64,000 nt of DNA, taken from the NCBI GenBank assembly GCA_964247055.1, contig OZ176050.1, positions 12,958,001 through 13,022,000 on the forward strand, written 5' to 3'. Positions 22,505 through 34,378 of the stretch are shown here, in pieces. The DNA is from Paragordius varius (lineage: Eukaryota > Nematomorpha). Below the pieces are notes generated by a model, which ran no database searches, was not told the origin of the DNA, and saw only the letters and a program-made list of their open reading frames with translations. The number at the start of each line of letters is the position of its first letter. Positions within the stretch are counted from its first letter, which is position 1. The translations under genes were made by a program, and so were the position numbers.

Positions 22505-24988
22505 ATGGAAGCTTTGCGCAAAGAAATTGAAAACAAAAAGCGGCTATTAAAAGAGGCCCAAGCGGTAAAACTATTAAAACTTATTTTTAGACACAAAATA
22601 AGAAATATTTAAAAGTATCGGAAGTTGAGCAAATACTTGAAAATAAAATATCCGATCCCGAAAAATGCCATGAAACTATGAAAAATGATATTAATGGAGA
22701 TAAAAATAGGGACATTCGTGGTTTAGAACCATCAACAAATAAACCAACAATCGATGAAACAGAATTACTAAATATTCCTTCCAGAAAAGAAGTTGTATCA
22801 ATGTTACGCGAACGAAACCAACCCATTAGGTAAATAAAATTTATCTTGCTAAATTTATTTTAAATTAAATTTATCATTTTTTTTTAATGCAAAACTTATC
22901 GTGAAAAATTTTAAGAAACAAGCGAAATATATCACTATTTATTAGTAAAATAATTATCGCACTTTAACCCTAAATAAAAATATTATAAATAACTCATATA
23001 TCTTAAGATATATAATTGACGATGTTTATATTCATAATATGCAGACTCTTTGGCGAGACAGATTATCAATCTTATCAACGGCTTAAACGAGTCGAATTAA
23101 TTCAACCGGATGCGGAAAAGGTTTGCAAATATTTTTTAATATTTATTTGTAATATACAGTAAAAAATGAAAGATAATAAAACGTCAAAACTAAAATATTT
23201 TAATTGGAAAAACAATACATTTTAATTTAACCAAATGATTAAAATTTAGATATAATTGAGTGTATAATTAATTTATATCTTTATTCTTTATTTTGCAAAA
23301 CGATAGGTTGTATTTAAAAAATTATGGCGGTCCTTATAAAAAATATTTTAGTTTTTACATTTTGTGTTTATATTTACAATTGCATGCAGGGCTTTCGCAA
23401 TGATTTTCAACAAGTCTTGGAAAAGATTGATCAACAAAATGCGCTTGTTGATACAAATTTGCTTGCCAATAATAACTTGGATACCGGATTATCTGGAACG
23501 AATTCAAAATCATTTTTGGATCCCGCGGGATTAACACAAAAAGCCAGACTTGCTGCATTGAGTGATGTTAAAATTGCTGAAGATACAACCACTATCGATG
23601 ACATTTTGGTATCCTTTACTACTTTTTTTACACCCTAACATTTTACTAAATGATGAAAATTTGTAATAAATTTTGTTTCTATAGCTTTTTCCTCATAGTT
23701 TTATATATATTTTATCTTTTTAGCGACTCACGAAAGAGCTGGGTAAAGGCGATTACGATTTGGAATGCTCAATTATCCTGAAATATTTAAAGGTTTTTTT
23801 TCTGAATTTGTTCTCTATTACAACGTTTTTATAAATTTAGGTGTTTTTTTTGGTTTAATCAGACACTTGACCCATTTCATTTTAGATTAAAATGATTTTT
23901 AAAATAAAGCACTGGGTTTACTAATTTAAGAACGAATTTAAACCGATTATGAAAAGCGGGTTTCGCCTTAATGGTCTAGGTAAAAATCTGTTTTATTCCA
24001 AAAAATCTATATATTAAACATTTTGTTAACATAAACAGCGAATAGTATCTCAGGGGCAATTTTTTATTTTTTACCTTTTATATACTTGAGACATTTTGAC
24101 AATTATATATATACCATTTACAGTTCAAATTCACCCTTGAACAATTCAAATTCACCCTAAAAATAAATTATGTGTTTTCGAACTAATATAACTCATTATT
24201 TATATAAAATATATCTTTATGGCATAATTTATTATTTTTTCAGTATTATTTTAATTTAAAACAAAATTTTATTTTTTAAAAAATATATTAAAATATAGGT
24301 AATTTTTAATCTTAAAAAACATGTTATTTATTGGAGGGTGAATTTGAATTGTTCGAGGGTGAATTTAAATTGTTCGAGGGTGAATTTGAATTGTTCGAGG
24401 GTGAATTTGAATTGTTTAAGGGTGAATTTGAACTGTAAATGATATACATAATTAAAAAAAAATTTCAATTTTTATAAAAAAAACATGTGTAGTTTATTAT
24501 CAAATGTTGGGGTTGGGACCTGAATGGTAGACCATCAGCCGAGAAACTTACAATGAAAGGAAGGCTCGAATCCGCAACATACACACAAACTCGAAACTAC
24601 CTTAAACCACTAATGGCACGGTTAAAAGCACGTACACTCCAAACTGATATCCTGGAAAGTATGACAGAAATTGTGAAATTTGCCCTAGCCCGAGAATATA
24701 TAAAGGTAGTAAATAAGGATATTTCATTCAAAATTGAGAGATTAGTTTTTTTTAGTATAGAAACTAACACGTTTCAGCCTTGTTTTTACAAATGTGAATT
24801 TATAGTGACTTTGTGAGTTGCAAATTTTCATTTTTTGGGTAGTGAGTTTGTGAGTATTGGTTCAACTATTGGCATTAAAGCTTTTATCACAACATTAAAA
24901 ATTAAATGATGTATTAATTGATATAAAAATTAAATGATGTATTTATTGTTATAAAAATTATTTATTTAACTAATTGGAAAAATTTGCA

Positions 24989-25026
<38 letters not shown>

Positions 25027-26787
25027 ATTTTATTTTGGTAAACGTTAGTAACATTTTTTGATGGAAAAATAATTATAACAACACCCGTCGCACAATTTTG
25101 ATTAAGCATATATAGAAAAAAGTTTGGCCATATCAATAATATAAATTTAACAATGTGTAGTTACTTTTTTTGGATAACATACCGGATTAATTTACACAAT
25201 TATCATAGTAATCTATATATTTATAAAAATGGAAAATGCTGGCTTTGTGATCTGGTACAGGAAAACCGGTAGACCCAATCAAATCCAAATATCGAAAAAA
25301 TATAATCATTAATGAATGCCCCGAGCTTCGCCCTTTTTTTGAATTAGGCCCCCAGTTCGGGCCTCCGTGTAAAAAAAGGGTCATTTTGAAAAGAGAAGTC
25401 CACAAAAATCGTGTCTTTGAGACAATTTTCCGGAGAACGTGTTGGACCATTCAATTTTAAATATGATTTTTGTTTACTTATTTTCGATTGCGCTGAACAT
25501 AGCCGAGCCACTTTTTTGATTTAGGCCCTCTTTTTACCCGCTCCCCCCGTGAAATGCCACCTTTTTCAAAAAACAAAGTCCACAAAAATAATTTTTTAAA
25601 TCGATTTTTCTCCCTAGGTATGAGACCGTAAAAATTCAATAAAGATTCCACGTATTCCCTGTTAAAAGGCAAAAATTTTAGTCTACCGTTTATTTGATGA
25701 TAGCTGCTGGGTAAGGAGCTACCCGCTAAAAACTGATTTTCCATATAACTTTGTGATCTGTTTCCGGAAAACCGGTGAACCCAATCAAATTTAAACATCG
25801 AAAAAATTTAATCATTAATGAATGCCCCGACAATAGCTTCGCCCTTTTTTGGAATTAGGTCCCCAGTTCGGGCCCACCCCGTGTGAAAAATGGGATAAGT
25901 CAATTTTGGAGAACCTGTTGGACCATTCAATTTCAAATATGATTTTTGTTTACTTATTTTCGATTGCGCCGAACATAGTCGAGTCAATTTTTTGATTTAG
26001 GCCCTCTTTTTACCCGCTCCCCCCGTAAAATGCCATTTTTTTTCAAAAAAAACAAAGTCCACAAAAATATTTTTTTGATTGTATTTTTTTGCCCAAGGTA
26101 TGAGACTGTAAAAATTCGAGAAGGATTTTTCGTAATGCCTGTTAAAAGGCAAAAATTTTAGTCAGGCGTTTCTTTGATGATAGCTGCTGAGTAAGGAGTA
26201 TCTATCATATGTATAGCATGTTATTCGACCCCCCCCCCCTCAGAAGTCCGAAGGACTTCCTCGGGCTGCGTAGCAGCACGAGATTTACGCTAGTAATGAA
26301 AATAAAATTTTACTAAATATAAAATCATAAATGGTTTGTAAATGTTTTTGGTAAATTTTAATTCAAAATACAACAAAAAAATTAAATTTATTCTTTTTTG
26401 GGCATCTAGCTAGTCACATCTCTTGATCTGAAAATTAAACCGCTACCAATATTACAAATAAATTTTTACCGTTAAATTCTACCAATTTTACAAATGGAAA
26501 AAATTGGTGAATTTATAATGATCTTAATCGAGTCTTTTCATTTTACATGCATTATTCCATTTTAGGCAAACGAAGCATACATGCAAATGGCTATAGGAAA
26601 TGCCCCTTGGCCCATTGGAGTAACTATGCCTGGCATCCATGTTAGGACAGGGAGAGAAAGGATTGCTTCACGACATGTTGCACATGTCCTTAATGATGAA
26701 ACGCAACGCAAATTTGTACAAGGACTAAAACGAATCCTTACAGCAAATCAAAAACTCTTCCCCACAGACCCGTCAAAATGTGCTTGA
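22505..26787 (+). CDS. PRPF18: pre-mRNA-splicing factor 18
   Basis: Second-step spliceosome factor that docks with Slu7 and U5 snRNP for 3' splice-site ligation; nuclear. Seven exons: 22505-22564, 22591-22829, 23045-23120, 23390-23608, 23724-23792, 24493-24705 and 26566-26787, about 365 aa (human about 342). Recognised by eye from [12 protein letters not shown] near the N-terminus (human NKKYFKRSEL), [20 protein letters not shown] (PRP4/Prp18 SFM-like motif), [30 protein letters not shown], and the nearly invariant C-terminal loop [18 protein letters not shown] followed by [20 protein letters not shown] and FPTDPSKCA. Intron 1 is only 26 nt and is bridged by homology. Intron 5 holds a family-B element and intron 6 a Helitron copy. 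The start is the first Met, aligning with the human start. Confidence 0.97.
24110..24446. mobile_element. inverted-repeat element with 21-bp terminal repeats, family B, copy 3
   Basis: The best-kept copy. TATACCATTTACAG lies at the left end. Two units in the left arm match the inverse of five tandem 21-bp units in the right arm (24334-24440), each containing GGGTGAATTTGAATTGTTC. It sits in PRPF18 intron 5, ending about 46 bp before exon 6. Confidence 0.85.
24985..25024. repeat. (TA)n microsatellite
   Basis: Pure TA run in PRPF18 intron 6. Similar runs occur near 27292-27312, 58165-58199 and 62879-62907. Confidence 0.9.
25212..26293 (+). mobile_element. short Helitron, copy B, with a duplicated 5' region and a different 3' end
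   Basis: Starts TCTATATATTTATAAAAATG after an A, as in copies A and C. The first 500 bp (GTGATCTG...GGAAAACCGGT) occur twice in tandem, near 25247 and 25752 (505-bp step). The 160/320-bp array is missing. The 3' end differs: an 11-C run, a hairpin AAGTCCGAAGGACTT, then GCTGCGTAGCAGC and finally CTAG before T at 26293. The 3' end is less certain than in copies A and C. It lies wholly in PRPF18 intron 6. Confidence 0.6.
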
Positions 26788-27312
26788 AATATTTTGAAAT
26801 GTTAAAAAAAGTATTTAATATATGAGTATGATGTGTTTTTGGGTTCGATCTCATTTGGATGAGAATGAAATATTATGTATGCAGAAAAATAAATGTACAG
26901 ATATCTTGTATTGAGTAAACGGTGATATTATATTTTTATCTTTACTCTAACTATGAGCAAGAATATCGTTTTTCAAATTAATTGAAATGTGGCCCGTCTT
27001 TTATATCTTGAAAAATGCTCGATATAAAACATCTATAAAATATTATTGAAACCTTTGTACATACAATGGCCGTAAAAATTTGTATCCTCTCGGATAAATT
27101 TATCTTCAAATGTAAGATAAATCACATATTTTATGGAAAAAAAATGGATGAACTTTGCAATAAAAAGCCGATCGCATATTAGGAGGAAATTTTTTTATAA
27201 TAATCTAATATATTTTATAAAGTTTTCAGCATATTATTCTAAAATACTTCAAGAAATATTTTGCTGAAATATATATTAGTAATGTTCTACAATATATATA
27301 TATATATATATA
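26788..27312. other. PRPF18 3' flank
   Basis: AATAAA near 26886 is a plausible poly(A) signal for PRPF18. The rest is AT-rich sequence ending in an AT dinucleotide run at the Helitron insertion site. No gene seen. Confidence 0.5.
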
Positions 27313-29287
27313 CTAGCTGGCTCTGTCACGCTTCGCTGTGACGTAGTCTCACCGATATTTGTTCTAAATAATTTGAAACAAATAGAGGTAATGGAGATAA
27401 AAATAATAAAAACATATGTAATTTAAAAATGTCTTTAATTATTCTTTTACGGGTTTTTGGATAGGCTCAAATATTGTTTACTTGAAATTGACCATAAAAA
27501 TGTCCCAGTTAATATTCAACTACCATTGGATTTTTTTCTGGTTTTCGTTTTACAAAATCATAATTAAAGTTTATATTAACATTGTGATCAGCTGGGATCA
27601 AGGGATATAAAAAGTAAATCATTTGGGTCCTTTTTAAAGGAAAGAATGATATTATACAAATTCCCCAGAAATGTGTTTAATTGAACTCGTATGGCTATTA
27701 GCTCCAAAACCACGCCATTTTTGTATGGCGTCAGTTTTAAACCGGTAGACCCCTACCTTTAGACCTATGTAGAAAAAACGCTGAGTTATATTCTTTGCCT
27801 TTATAGGGCAAATATTTGGAATCATATTTGATACCATCGATGAGTTATTTGAAAAAATACCTAACACTAATTATCGTTATATGATGGCGTATTTTTAGGG
27901 CATAAAGGCCCCGAATTAACGGCTTAAAAAACGCCGGAACTTTTTTACCTAGTTAAGGGGTGATATCTCAAGCTTTTATTGAGCTCATATGGTTTCATAA
28001 ATTTTCTGTAAATTAGCTCCAAAACAACTTTTGGCGGGTATCTTCTAACCGAGGGGCAGATGTAAAAAAGTGTTGGGCAAAATTTTTGCCTGTATATGGG
28101 GAACATCTGGAATTATCATTGATTCCATATGTTCCTATTAGACTCATAGGTTTTCTGAAATTTGGCTTCCAAGGCATGCTGTATTGATATGGTACGCAGT
28201 TTTACGCGGGTAGCCCCTTAACCAAGGGCGAAACAAAAAAAACGCTCGATTAAAATTGTTGTTTGGTTAATACCTGGAAAAATGATCGACTCCATATGGT
28301 GGTATTTTCGAAAAATTGCCTCAAAACCAAAAAGTCATTCTATGGCACATTTTTTAGGCCAAGGACCTAATTAAGGGGTAATTTCATAAAACAGCTCCAC
28401 TTGAATTTTTACCTTTTACGGATACTATTTCAGGCCCTTATTAAAGTTATATGGCCTGATATTTCTAAATTTTGGCTCCAAAGTCACGCTCTATCGATAT
28501 GGTGGCAAAGTTGTAGGGGGTAGCTCCCTATTCAGAGGCCAATATAAATAAGAGTTCGATAAAAAATTTTGTTTTTATAGGGGAATACCTCGAATCATCA
28601 TTCATACCATATGTTCTTTATAGTTTTTGGAAGAATGGCTTCAAAACTAAATAGTAGTTCAATGATAGCGCATTTTTACGGAGTAAAGAACCTAATTAAC
28701 GACGTATTTTAGAAAATCGTGCGACCTAAATTTTTGCCCTTTTACGGGTAATATTTCAAGCACCTATTGTACTCATATGGCCTGATAGGTTTTCTAAAAT
28801 TTAGCATTAAAGTCACACTAACAGTTTTTAGCAGGTATCTTCTTACCCAGCAGCCAATATAACAAACGCACAACTAAAATTTTTGCCTTTTAACAGGGAA
28901 TATCTGGAATCCTCATTAAATTTTTACGGTCTCATACCTTGGGCAAAAAATAGATTTTTAAAAAAAACGGCATTTTACAGGGGGGGCGGGTAAAAAGAGG
29001 GATAAAATTTAAAAAGCGAGCACCCTGTTTGGCGTAATCGAAAAAATGTAAATAAAAATAATATTTGAAATCGAATACTCCGGAAAATTGTCTCAACTCG
29101 ATTTTTATGGACTTGTGTTTTCAAAACCCGCTTTCATGGGGTGGGCCCAAACTGGGGGCCTAATTCAAAAAAGGGGCGAAGCTATTGTCGGGGCATTCAT
29201 TAATTATTATATTTTTTCGACATTTGGATTTGAATGGGTCTACCGGTTTTCCGGGAACAGACAGCATTTCCATTTTTATAATATAGA
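27313..29287 (-). mobile_element. non-autonomous Helitron with internal tandem repeats, copy C
   Basis: Minus-strand 1975-bp copy. Read on that strand it starts TCTATATTATAAAAATG after A and ends in the hairpin GTCACAGCGAAGCGTGAC, then AGAGCCAGCTAG before T: textbook Helitron termini. The inside is the same degenerate array of about 160/320-bp units as copy A (GGGTAGCTCCC-type units and GGTGGC...TATCGATATGG blocks), with fewer units. No transposase. Intergenic, 3' of PRPF18. Confidence 0.85.
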
Positions 29288-29752
29288 TTACACTAAATGA
29301 ATATTCTCATAGCATATTCTCAGCTTTTTGACTATAAACAATATAACGGCTTATAAAAAAATACAAGTCCAAGAAGTAAATAAGTAAGTATTACTTATAT
29401 ACCTATGTGCTCATGCTTATTGCTTTCTTTACTTATGATTACATTATTTATATATTTATTCATCACAAGTGTGCTCCTTGTAGACTTTCTAATGAAGTAT
29501 GAGATAATTAATATTTTGAGTTTCTGATTCTCTAAATTAAAGAATTTAAGGTCATGTTTATTTTACAGATAATATAGCTTTGAGTAATATTGCGTAATTC
29601 TGTCGATATAAAACTGAGTCTGCCCTAAATCCTAACGCGTTTAAAATCCAAAGCTTTTTAGAAGAATTTTTAATAGAACAATCGCCTTAAAAGTTAAAGA
29701 AACCAAATTAAATTCGGCCTAACGAATAATTGTTAATATACACAAATTTTAA

Positions 29753-30307
29753 CACTTGGATACAACACACTCATTTTAGTCCTTCGATTGAAATTGGGGT
29801 AGTTGGATACCCCAGGCCTGTTTAAAATCAAACACTTTAAGTATGGAAGGAATCGAAACCATGGCAAAATTTGCACTTATACAACATTAATAAACCAAAA
29901 TATAAAAAAATTATTCAAAAATACTTGATATTACTTATTTTAAGCTAAAACCGAAAGGTAAAAATTTCGTCAACGTGACATGTGTGAAATGGTAAATTTG
30001 AAAAATAATACAAAATAAACCGCTTTTTCTATTTCTATCAATGTTAGTAATTTAAATAAAATATTAGCTTTAATTTTACCCTTAAAATTAGAAGACGATA
30101 TTTTGCAAAAACTTTGTAAAAAAATGGCGTCGAAGTAGTTTGACATGGAACTTTTTTTTCAAAACAAAATTTTTTTAAGATATTTTGGCATATAATTAAT
30201 ATTAGGATAGAAGCATAATTTTAAATTGGGACCGTTTCCATCAGTAGTTTTTTAAAAATATTTAAATTTAGTCTGGGGTATTTAGATACCCAATTTGAAT
30301 CGAAGTA
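29753..30307 (+). mobile_element. piggyBac-like non-autonomous element, family C, copy 1
   Basis: Preceded by TTAA. The left end is CACTTGGATACAACAC. Inner inverted repeats CTTCGATTGAAATTGGGGTA (left) and the reverse complement at the right end enclose GGGGTATTTAGATACCCC-like palindromes. The right end is degraded (CGAAGTAAATC instead of CGAAGTGTTAA). About 555 bp, non-coding. It shares the AATGGCGTCGAAGTAGTTTG block with the other copies. Confidence 0.75.
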
Positions 30308-30309
30308 AA

Positions 30310-32278
30310 TCTCTTGAAAAAATACCCCAAAAGATTATAAAGTGTTAAAAAAGATAAATTTCAATTAAACTGATTTTCCTGTAATGTTTTAAAAATCAAT
30401 TTAAATATGGTCCAGTGTCACTAATAACCCCAATTATAATCGTAGTGTTAATGAATGTAAGAATCATTTAACTATATACAAAAGTGCTTGTATAATATCT
30501 CAAACTGTTTTTACACTGTTACTTCCATGGTTCAAAACATAATAATCACGCCTGAACAAAGTTTTGATATAAATTAATTTTTTTTGCATAGATGCATTAT
30601 TTTATTAATTATTTTATGGTCATAATATAGCATCTATTTTCCAGCAAAAATTTGTTGTTTATGCGTTTATTTTAAAAAATCTACCCCATTTTAGATGGTC
30701 GGCATTAGATACTTTTGGTTACACATAAAATTTAAACTTATTTAAAATTATATATTGTTTATAGCCATGGTTTGTGTTTTTATTTAGCAATATTTTTTGG
30801 GTTGAGTCGTTAAGCTTTCATCAAAAAATATTATTTATCATTAGCGCAAATTTTGCGATTTTCTGATAACAATGCAAATAAGCTTCTTAAATCACTTGAA
30901 GGTCAAATATATCACGAGTGTCTATGATATATCTTGTAATGTATTTTAAGGGTCGTTTTATGGGTAAAATATAAATTTTTAAACTATGAAAAATAATTAT
31001 AATTAATGCAGCTGATTAAACTTATATAAGAAATGCTCAAGCATGTTAGTTTAATTTTTTTACCGTGCCGAAACACTTCTTTTGGAACCTTATTTAGGAA
31101 TTCAAAATTTGTTGAATCGGGAAATATTATTAATCAAAAATATAAAGCTAAAAATATAGTTTCTTATATGGATCATCACTATATTGATTATGGTTTTAAA
31201 TTTTATTGTGTGTGTAAACGAAGGCCAAACAAGTAGATAATTATTTTTAAATTGAAGGCATAGTAATCATGTTTTTTTAGAAGACCTTGAAATATCGACC
31301 AAATTTTTAGGCTCTGAAAATTACACTTCTCTTTTAGAATCCGAAGGACATTTATAGTTTTTTTAAATTATTGAATCAGTTATTAAATACAATTATTGTG
31401 AATTCAAACATTACCTTTTTCGTCTTTTTTAATGTTTTTAATAAAAATCAAGTTCAATGGGTCTCTTTACAATATGTTAAAAACATACCAGGACCGGAGT
31501 CGCTAAATGTCTGAAACAAAGCGACGGTAAAACATTCTCATTGCTCGATATTTAGAGTTTGTTACCAGTTCTTTGGTTTTTATAAAAATATCAGCCGTTA
31601 ATTATATACCATGTTAAAATTAATATTAACGATAGAAATGTACATAATTTTAGTGATTCTATTGTAAAAATAAATAACGGATTTTAAAATCTATGTCACT
31701 TTCGAATATTAAAATTAAATAATAGATTTTAACACAGCTGATTAGGGTCAGAATTGTAACCACCTCAATCGAACCAATATAGTTTTAGTAGAAATCAGTC
31801 CCGATTGGTTTTAAGCCAGTTGGTAAAAACTTTTTAAATCCATTCTCATTCCACTTTTTCAAAGAGATATTTAATTAATTTTTGATTCGAAATTCTGAGA
31901 AGAAAGTAATCTTTAGCGACTATTTCACATTTTTTAATTTTTATCTAATTATATGTGCTAGAAAATCTGAGAATATGATTCAAGTACGGTATGCTTTTCC
32001 CAAAAATAAATTTATGTCAAAATCTGGTAAATATTTAAAATATTATCGGTTAATCCCGGAGTTTTGAGTTTTTTTAAAGAAACTTGTTGGAAAAGCCGTC
32101 ATTTAAGAAGTAATTTTATATAAAAAATCCGCAAAATTGGCATATTGTATATAAATAATTTTTTTGTAAAACCTAAAGAGTTGACTCCAAACCAAAATAG
32201 TTTGTTATTATATATGATGAAGTATATTTAAAAACCCAAACCTTTTTATATTAAATATTAAGTTCTGTTTGAATCTAA
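30310..32278. other. intergenic DNA with no recognisable gene
   Basis: AT-rich. Short open frames (31033-31236, 31882-32067) show no family resemblance or splice structure. A sequence near 30830-30890 (GCGCAAATTTTGCGATTTTCTGATAA) resembles the arm of the palindrome at 4120-4860. Confidence 0.45.
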
Positions 32279-33300
32279 TCTATATATTTTCAAAAAAGAT
32301 GCTGGCTTTGAGACAAATCATATATAGGCCAATAATATTTATTTACCATAGTCGAGCGATATTTTTAATTAGCACCTTTAACTGCTCTGGTAAAATGCCA
32401 CTTTTTGCAGTAAAAATTTTTAAACTAATGTTATCCCAAGTTATTAGATTGTATAATATCCTTCAGGTATTCTTTCTATATAGATAAAAATTTATGCGCT
32501 TTGTTTAATTAACCGCTGGTATGGCTCTACCACCTTAAAAATGCGCGACCATAGATATTAATTACCTTCGAAGCCTTTTTTTAAAAACCAATTAGTGAAA
32601 TAAATATTGGTCATAGGTATTCCGCGTATTAAGGCAAAATTGTGTTGGCACGCGTTTTAAGTAGCCGCTGGATAACTGCATATTCCAAAAATGCGCTACC
32701 ATGTAAAAAATAGTATGGCTTAAGGCACGTTATTGAAAAATAGGGATAAAATATAAATGATTTCAAATATATCCCGTATTACAACACAAATTTTCGAGCG
32801 CTCTTTTTAGCCTTTGGGCAGAGCGCTAACTGCTTTACAACGAGTCACCATATAAATAAGCTGACTTGAAAAATTATGATACCATTTAATTCAATAATTT
32901 GGGTATCTGCATAAAAGAAGAATTTTTGGCTAAGTGCTTTTAAATAGAGCACGAGGTAAGGCTCCATCCTTTCTAAAATACAATAACGTATAATAATACC
33001 CTGACTCAACAGTTTTAATAAAGAGAATTAATATTTATATGCGCTTTACATAAAAGAGCCAATTTTTTGAATTGTCCGCCGTATTTAGTCCCCCCCCCCC
33101 CCCCCCCCCGTAAAATCCGATATTTGGAAAAATTTTAGGTTAAACCACTTATATGAGAAAATGCTTTATTTATGGTCCAAGTAGTCCTTTAATAGAGTCC
33201 CAGCCGATCTAAAACGCGATGAATTATAAATCATTGTAACTAACTCACAACGCGTATCCCGACCAATTTGCTAGTATCTTTTAAAATATGGATGTATCAA
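32279..33300 (+). mobile_element. decayed Helitron-like copy
   Basis: Begins TCTATATATTTTCAAAAAAG after an A and then GATGCTGGCTTTGAG, as in copies A and B. Divergent versions of the internal units follow (CCGCTGG...CTACCACCTTAAAAATGCGCGACCATA, in pieces, near 32510, 32660 and 32820). Much more diverged than copies A-C. The right end is not clear. It contains a run of 20 C at 33090-33109. Confidence 0.5.
33090..33109. repeat. poly(C) tract, 20 bp
   Basis: Uninterrupted C run inside the decayed Helitron. Copies A and B have shorter C-rich sequence at the equivalent place (CCCGCTCCCCCCGTAAAATG), so it probably expanded from that. Confidence 0.85.
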
Positions 33301-33376
33301 TCAATTTCAATAGTATTTACCAGGTGTAGACATAAGTCACAGTTTATTTGGTAATTCAGAAACACCTGCGTAATAT

Positions 33377-33682
33377 ATACATTTACAGTTCCAATTCACT
33401 CTTAAACAATTCAAATTCTGCCTTGAACAATAAAAATTGATCTTTGAACAATTCAAATTCACCCTAAAATAAATTATGTGTTTTTAAAATTAAAAATTAC
33501 CTATATTTTTTTATATTTAAAAAAAAATTACGTTTAAAATTAACATAATACTGAAAAAATAATAAACTATGCCATAAGATTTTATTTTTTATTAATAATG
33601 AGTTATAATAGGCCCCAAAACACATAATTTATTTTTAGGGTCGAATTGTTCAAGGGTGATTTTGAATTGTAAATGGTATATG
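33377..33682. mobile_element. inverted-repeat element with 21-bp terminal repeats, family B, copy 4
   Basis: The left arm has about three units of the inverse type (CAATTCAAATTCACCCT), the right arm only about two. The usual ACTGAAAAAATAATAAACTA interior is present. It borders the mariner fossil. Confidence 0.75.
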
Positions 33683-33689
33683 AATACAA

Positions 33690-34370
33690 CCAAAACCGAT
33701 TGTCTTTTGCGGCTATACAGCAACCTATTTACAATGTTTTCGAAATTAAATCCTGTTCTGTGAGGGTCTGCCCCTATTGATGCTATAGTAAGAGGGTGCC
33801 GAACCAGTTCGAAAGAATTTTTCATTGAAACGCCTAGTGTCCTTCACTGGTTTTGCTGTGGTGCATTGTCATGTTTGCCATGTCTTCTGGCCCATTAAAG
33901 GCATTTTTTGATTAATGCACGGTTTAATTAATCAATTGTTGGGAGTGGCTTTGTCTATTTTTAGGGTTCCAAAGTTCACAATCTATAACCGCTCTGGTTC
34001 CACCAAAAAATGGTTTTCCTGCCATATTTATTTGGCTTTTTTAATAATGGACCGTCTTGGCAAGGTAAAATCAAGATTTTTTTTCACAAAACAAAGCCAC
34101 ATCTCATCACCTAACGTAATCCGATGCAAAAATGATTTACGCTCATGACGTTCAAGTCACTTTCTATTTGACATTAATTAAAACTGTTTGGGATCCATTT
34201 ACCAAGTTTTGAACTAACGCATTGTTTGTAGACATCTACTGATGGTTTTTTATAAACATGTACTTCTGATAATTCCTGTTGAGTAGAGTTCCGTCATTAT
34301 CCAATAACTCTTGCTCTTGATTGTCTTCGCAGTTGTATGATCTACCAAAGTGCCCAAACTCTTTCACATT
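33690..34370 (-). pseudogene. decayed mariner-family transposase
   Basis: Translating the minus strand in pieces gives motifs of a mariner transposase in the right order. KLGKWIPNSF lies near 34200 (family KLGKWVPHEL). Then come LERHERKSFLHRITLGDEMW near 34150 (family RHKRKSFLHRIVTGDEKW), HDNAPQQ near 33870 (family HDNARPH catalytic region), VKDTR, and LVRHPLTIASIGADPHR near 33800 (family LPHPPYSPDLAPSDYH). The frame is interrupted by several stops and shifts. It has no intact ends and is flanked by a family-B and a family-C element. An old, dead copy; such an enzyme could once have moved TA-flanked MITEs, but no matching termini are seen here. Confidence 0.8.
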
Positions 34371-34378
34371 TAAATTAA

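Noticed and set aside
25187-25798. Minus-strand open frames of 87 and 106 codons
   Set aside because: They fall inside Helitron copy B and reappear, broken, in copy A (16140-16394). They are repeat sequence, not a gene.
29865-29880. GGTTTCGATTCC-like string (reverse strand) resembling a tRNA B box
   Set aside because: It recurs in every family-C element with no A box, acceptor stem or anticodon arm around it. No tRNA gene was found anywhere in the window.
31033-31236. 67-codon open frame in the repeat-filled gap
   Set aside because: No family resemblance, no splice structure and ordinary AT-rich composition.
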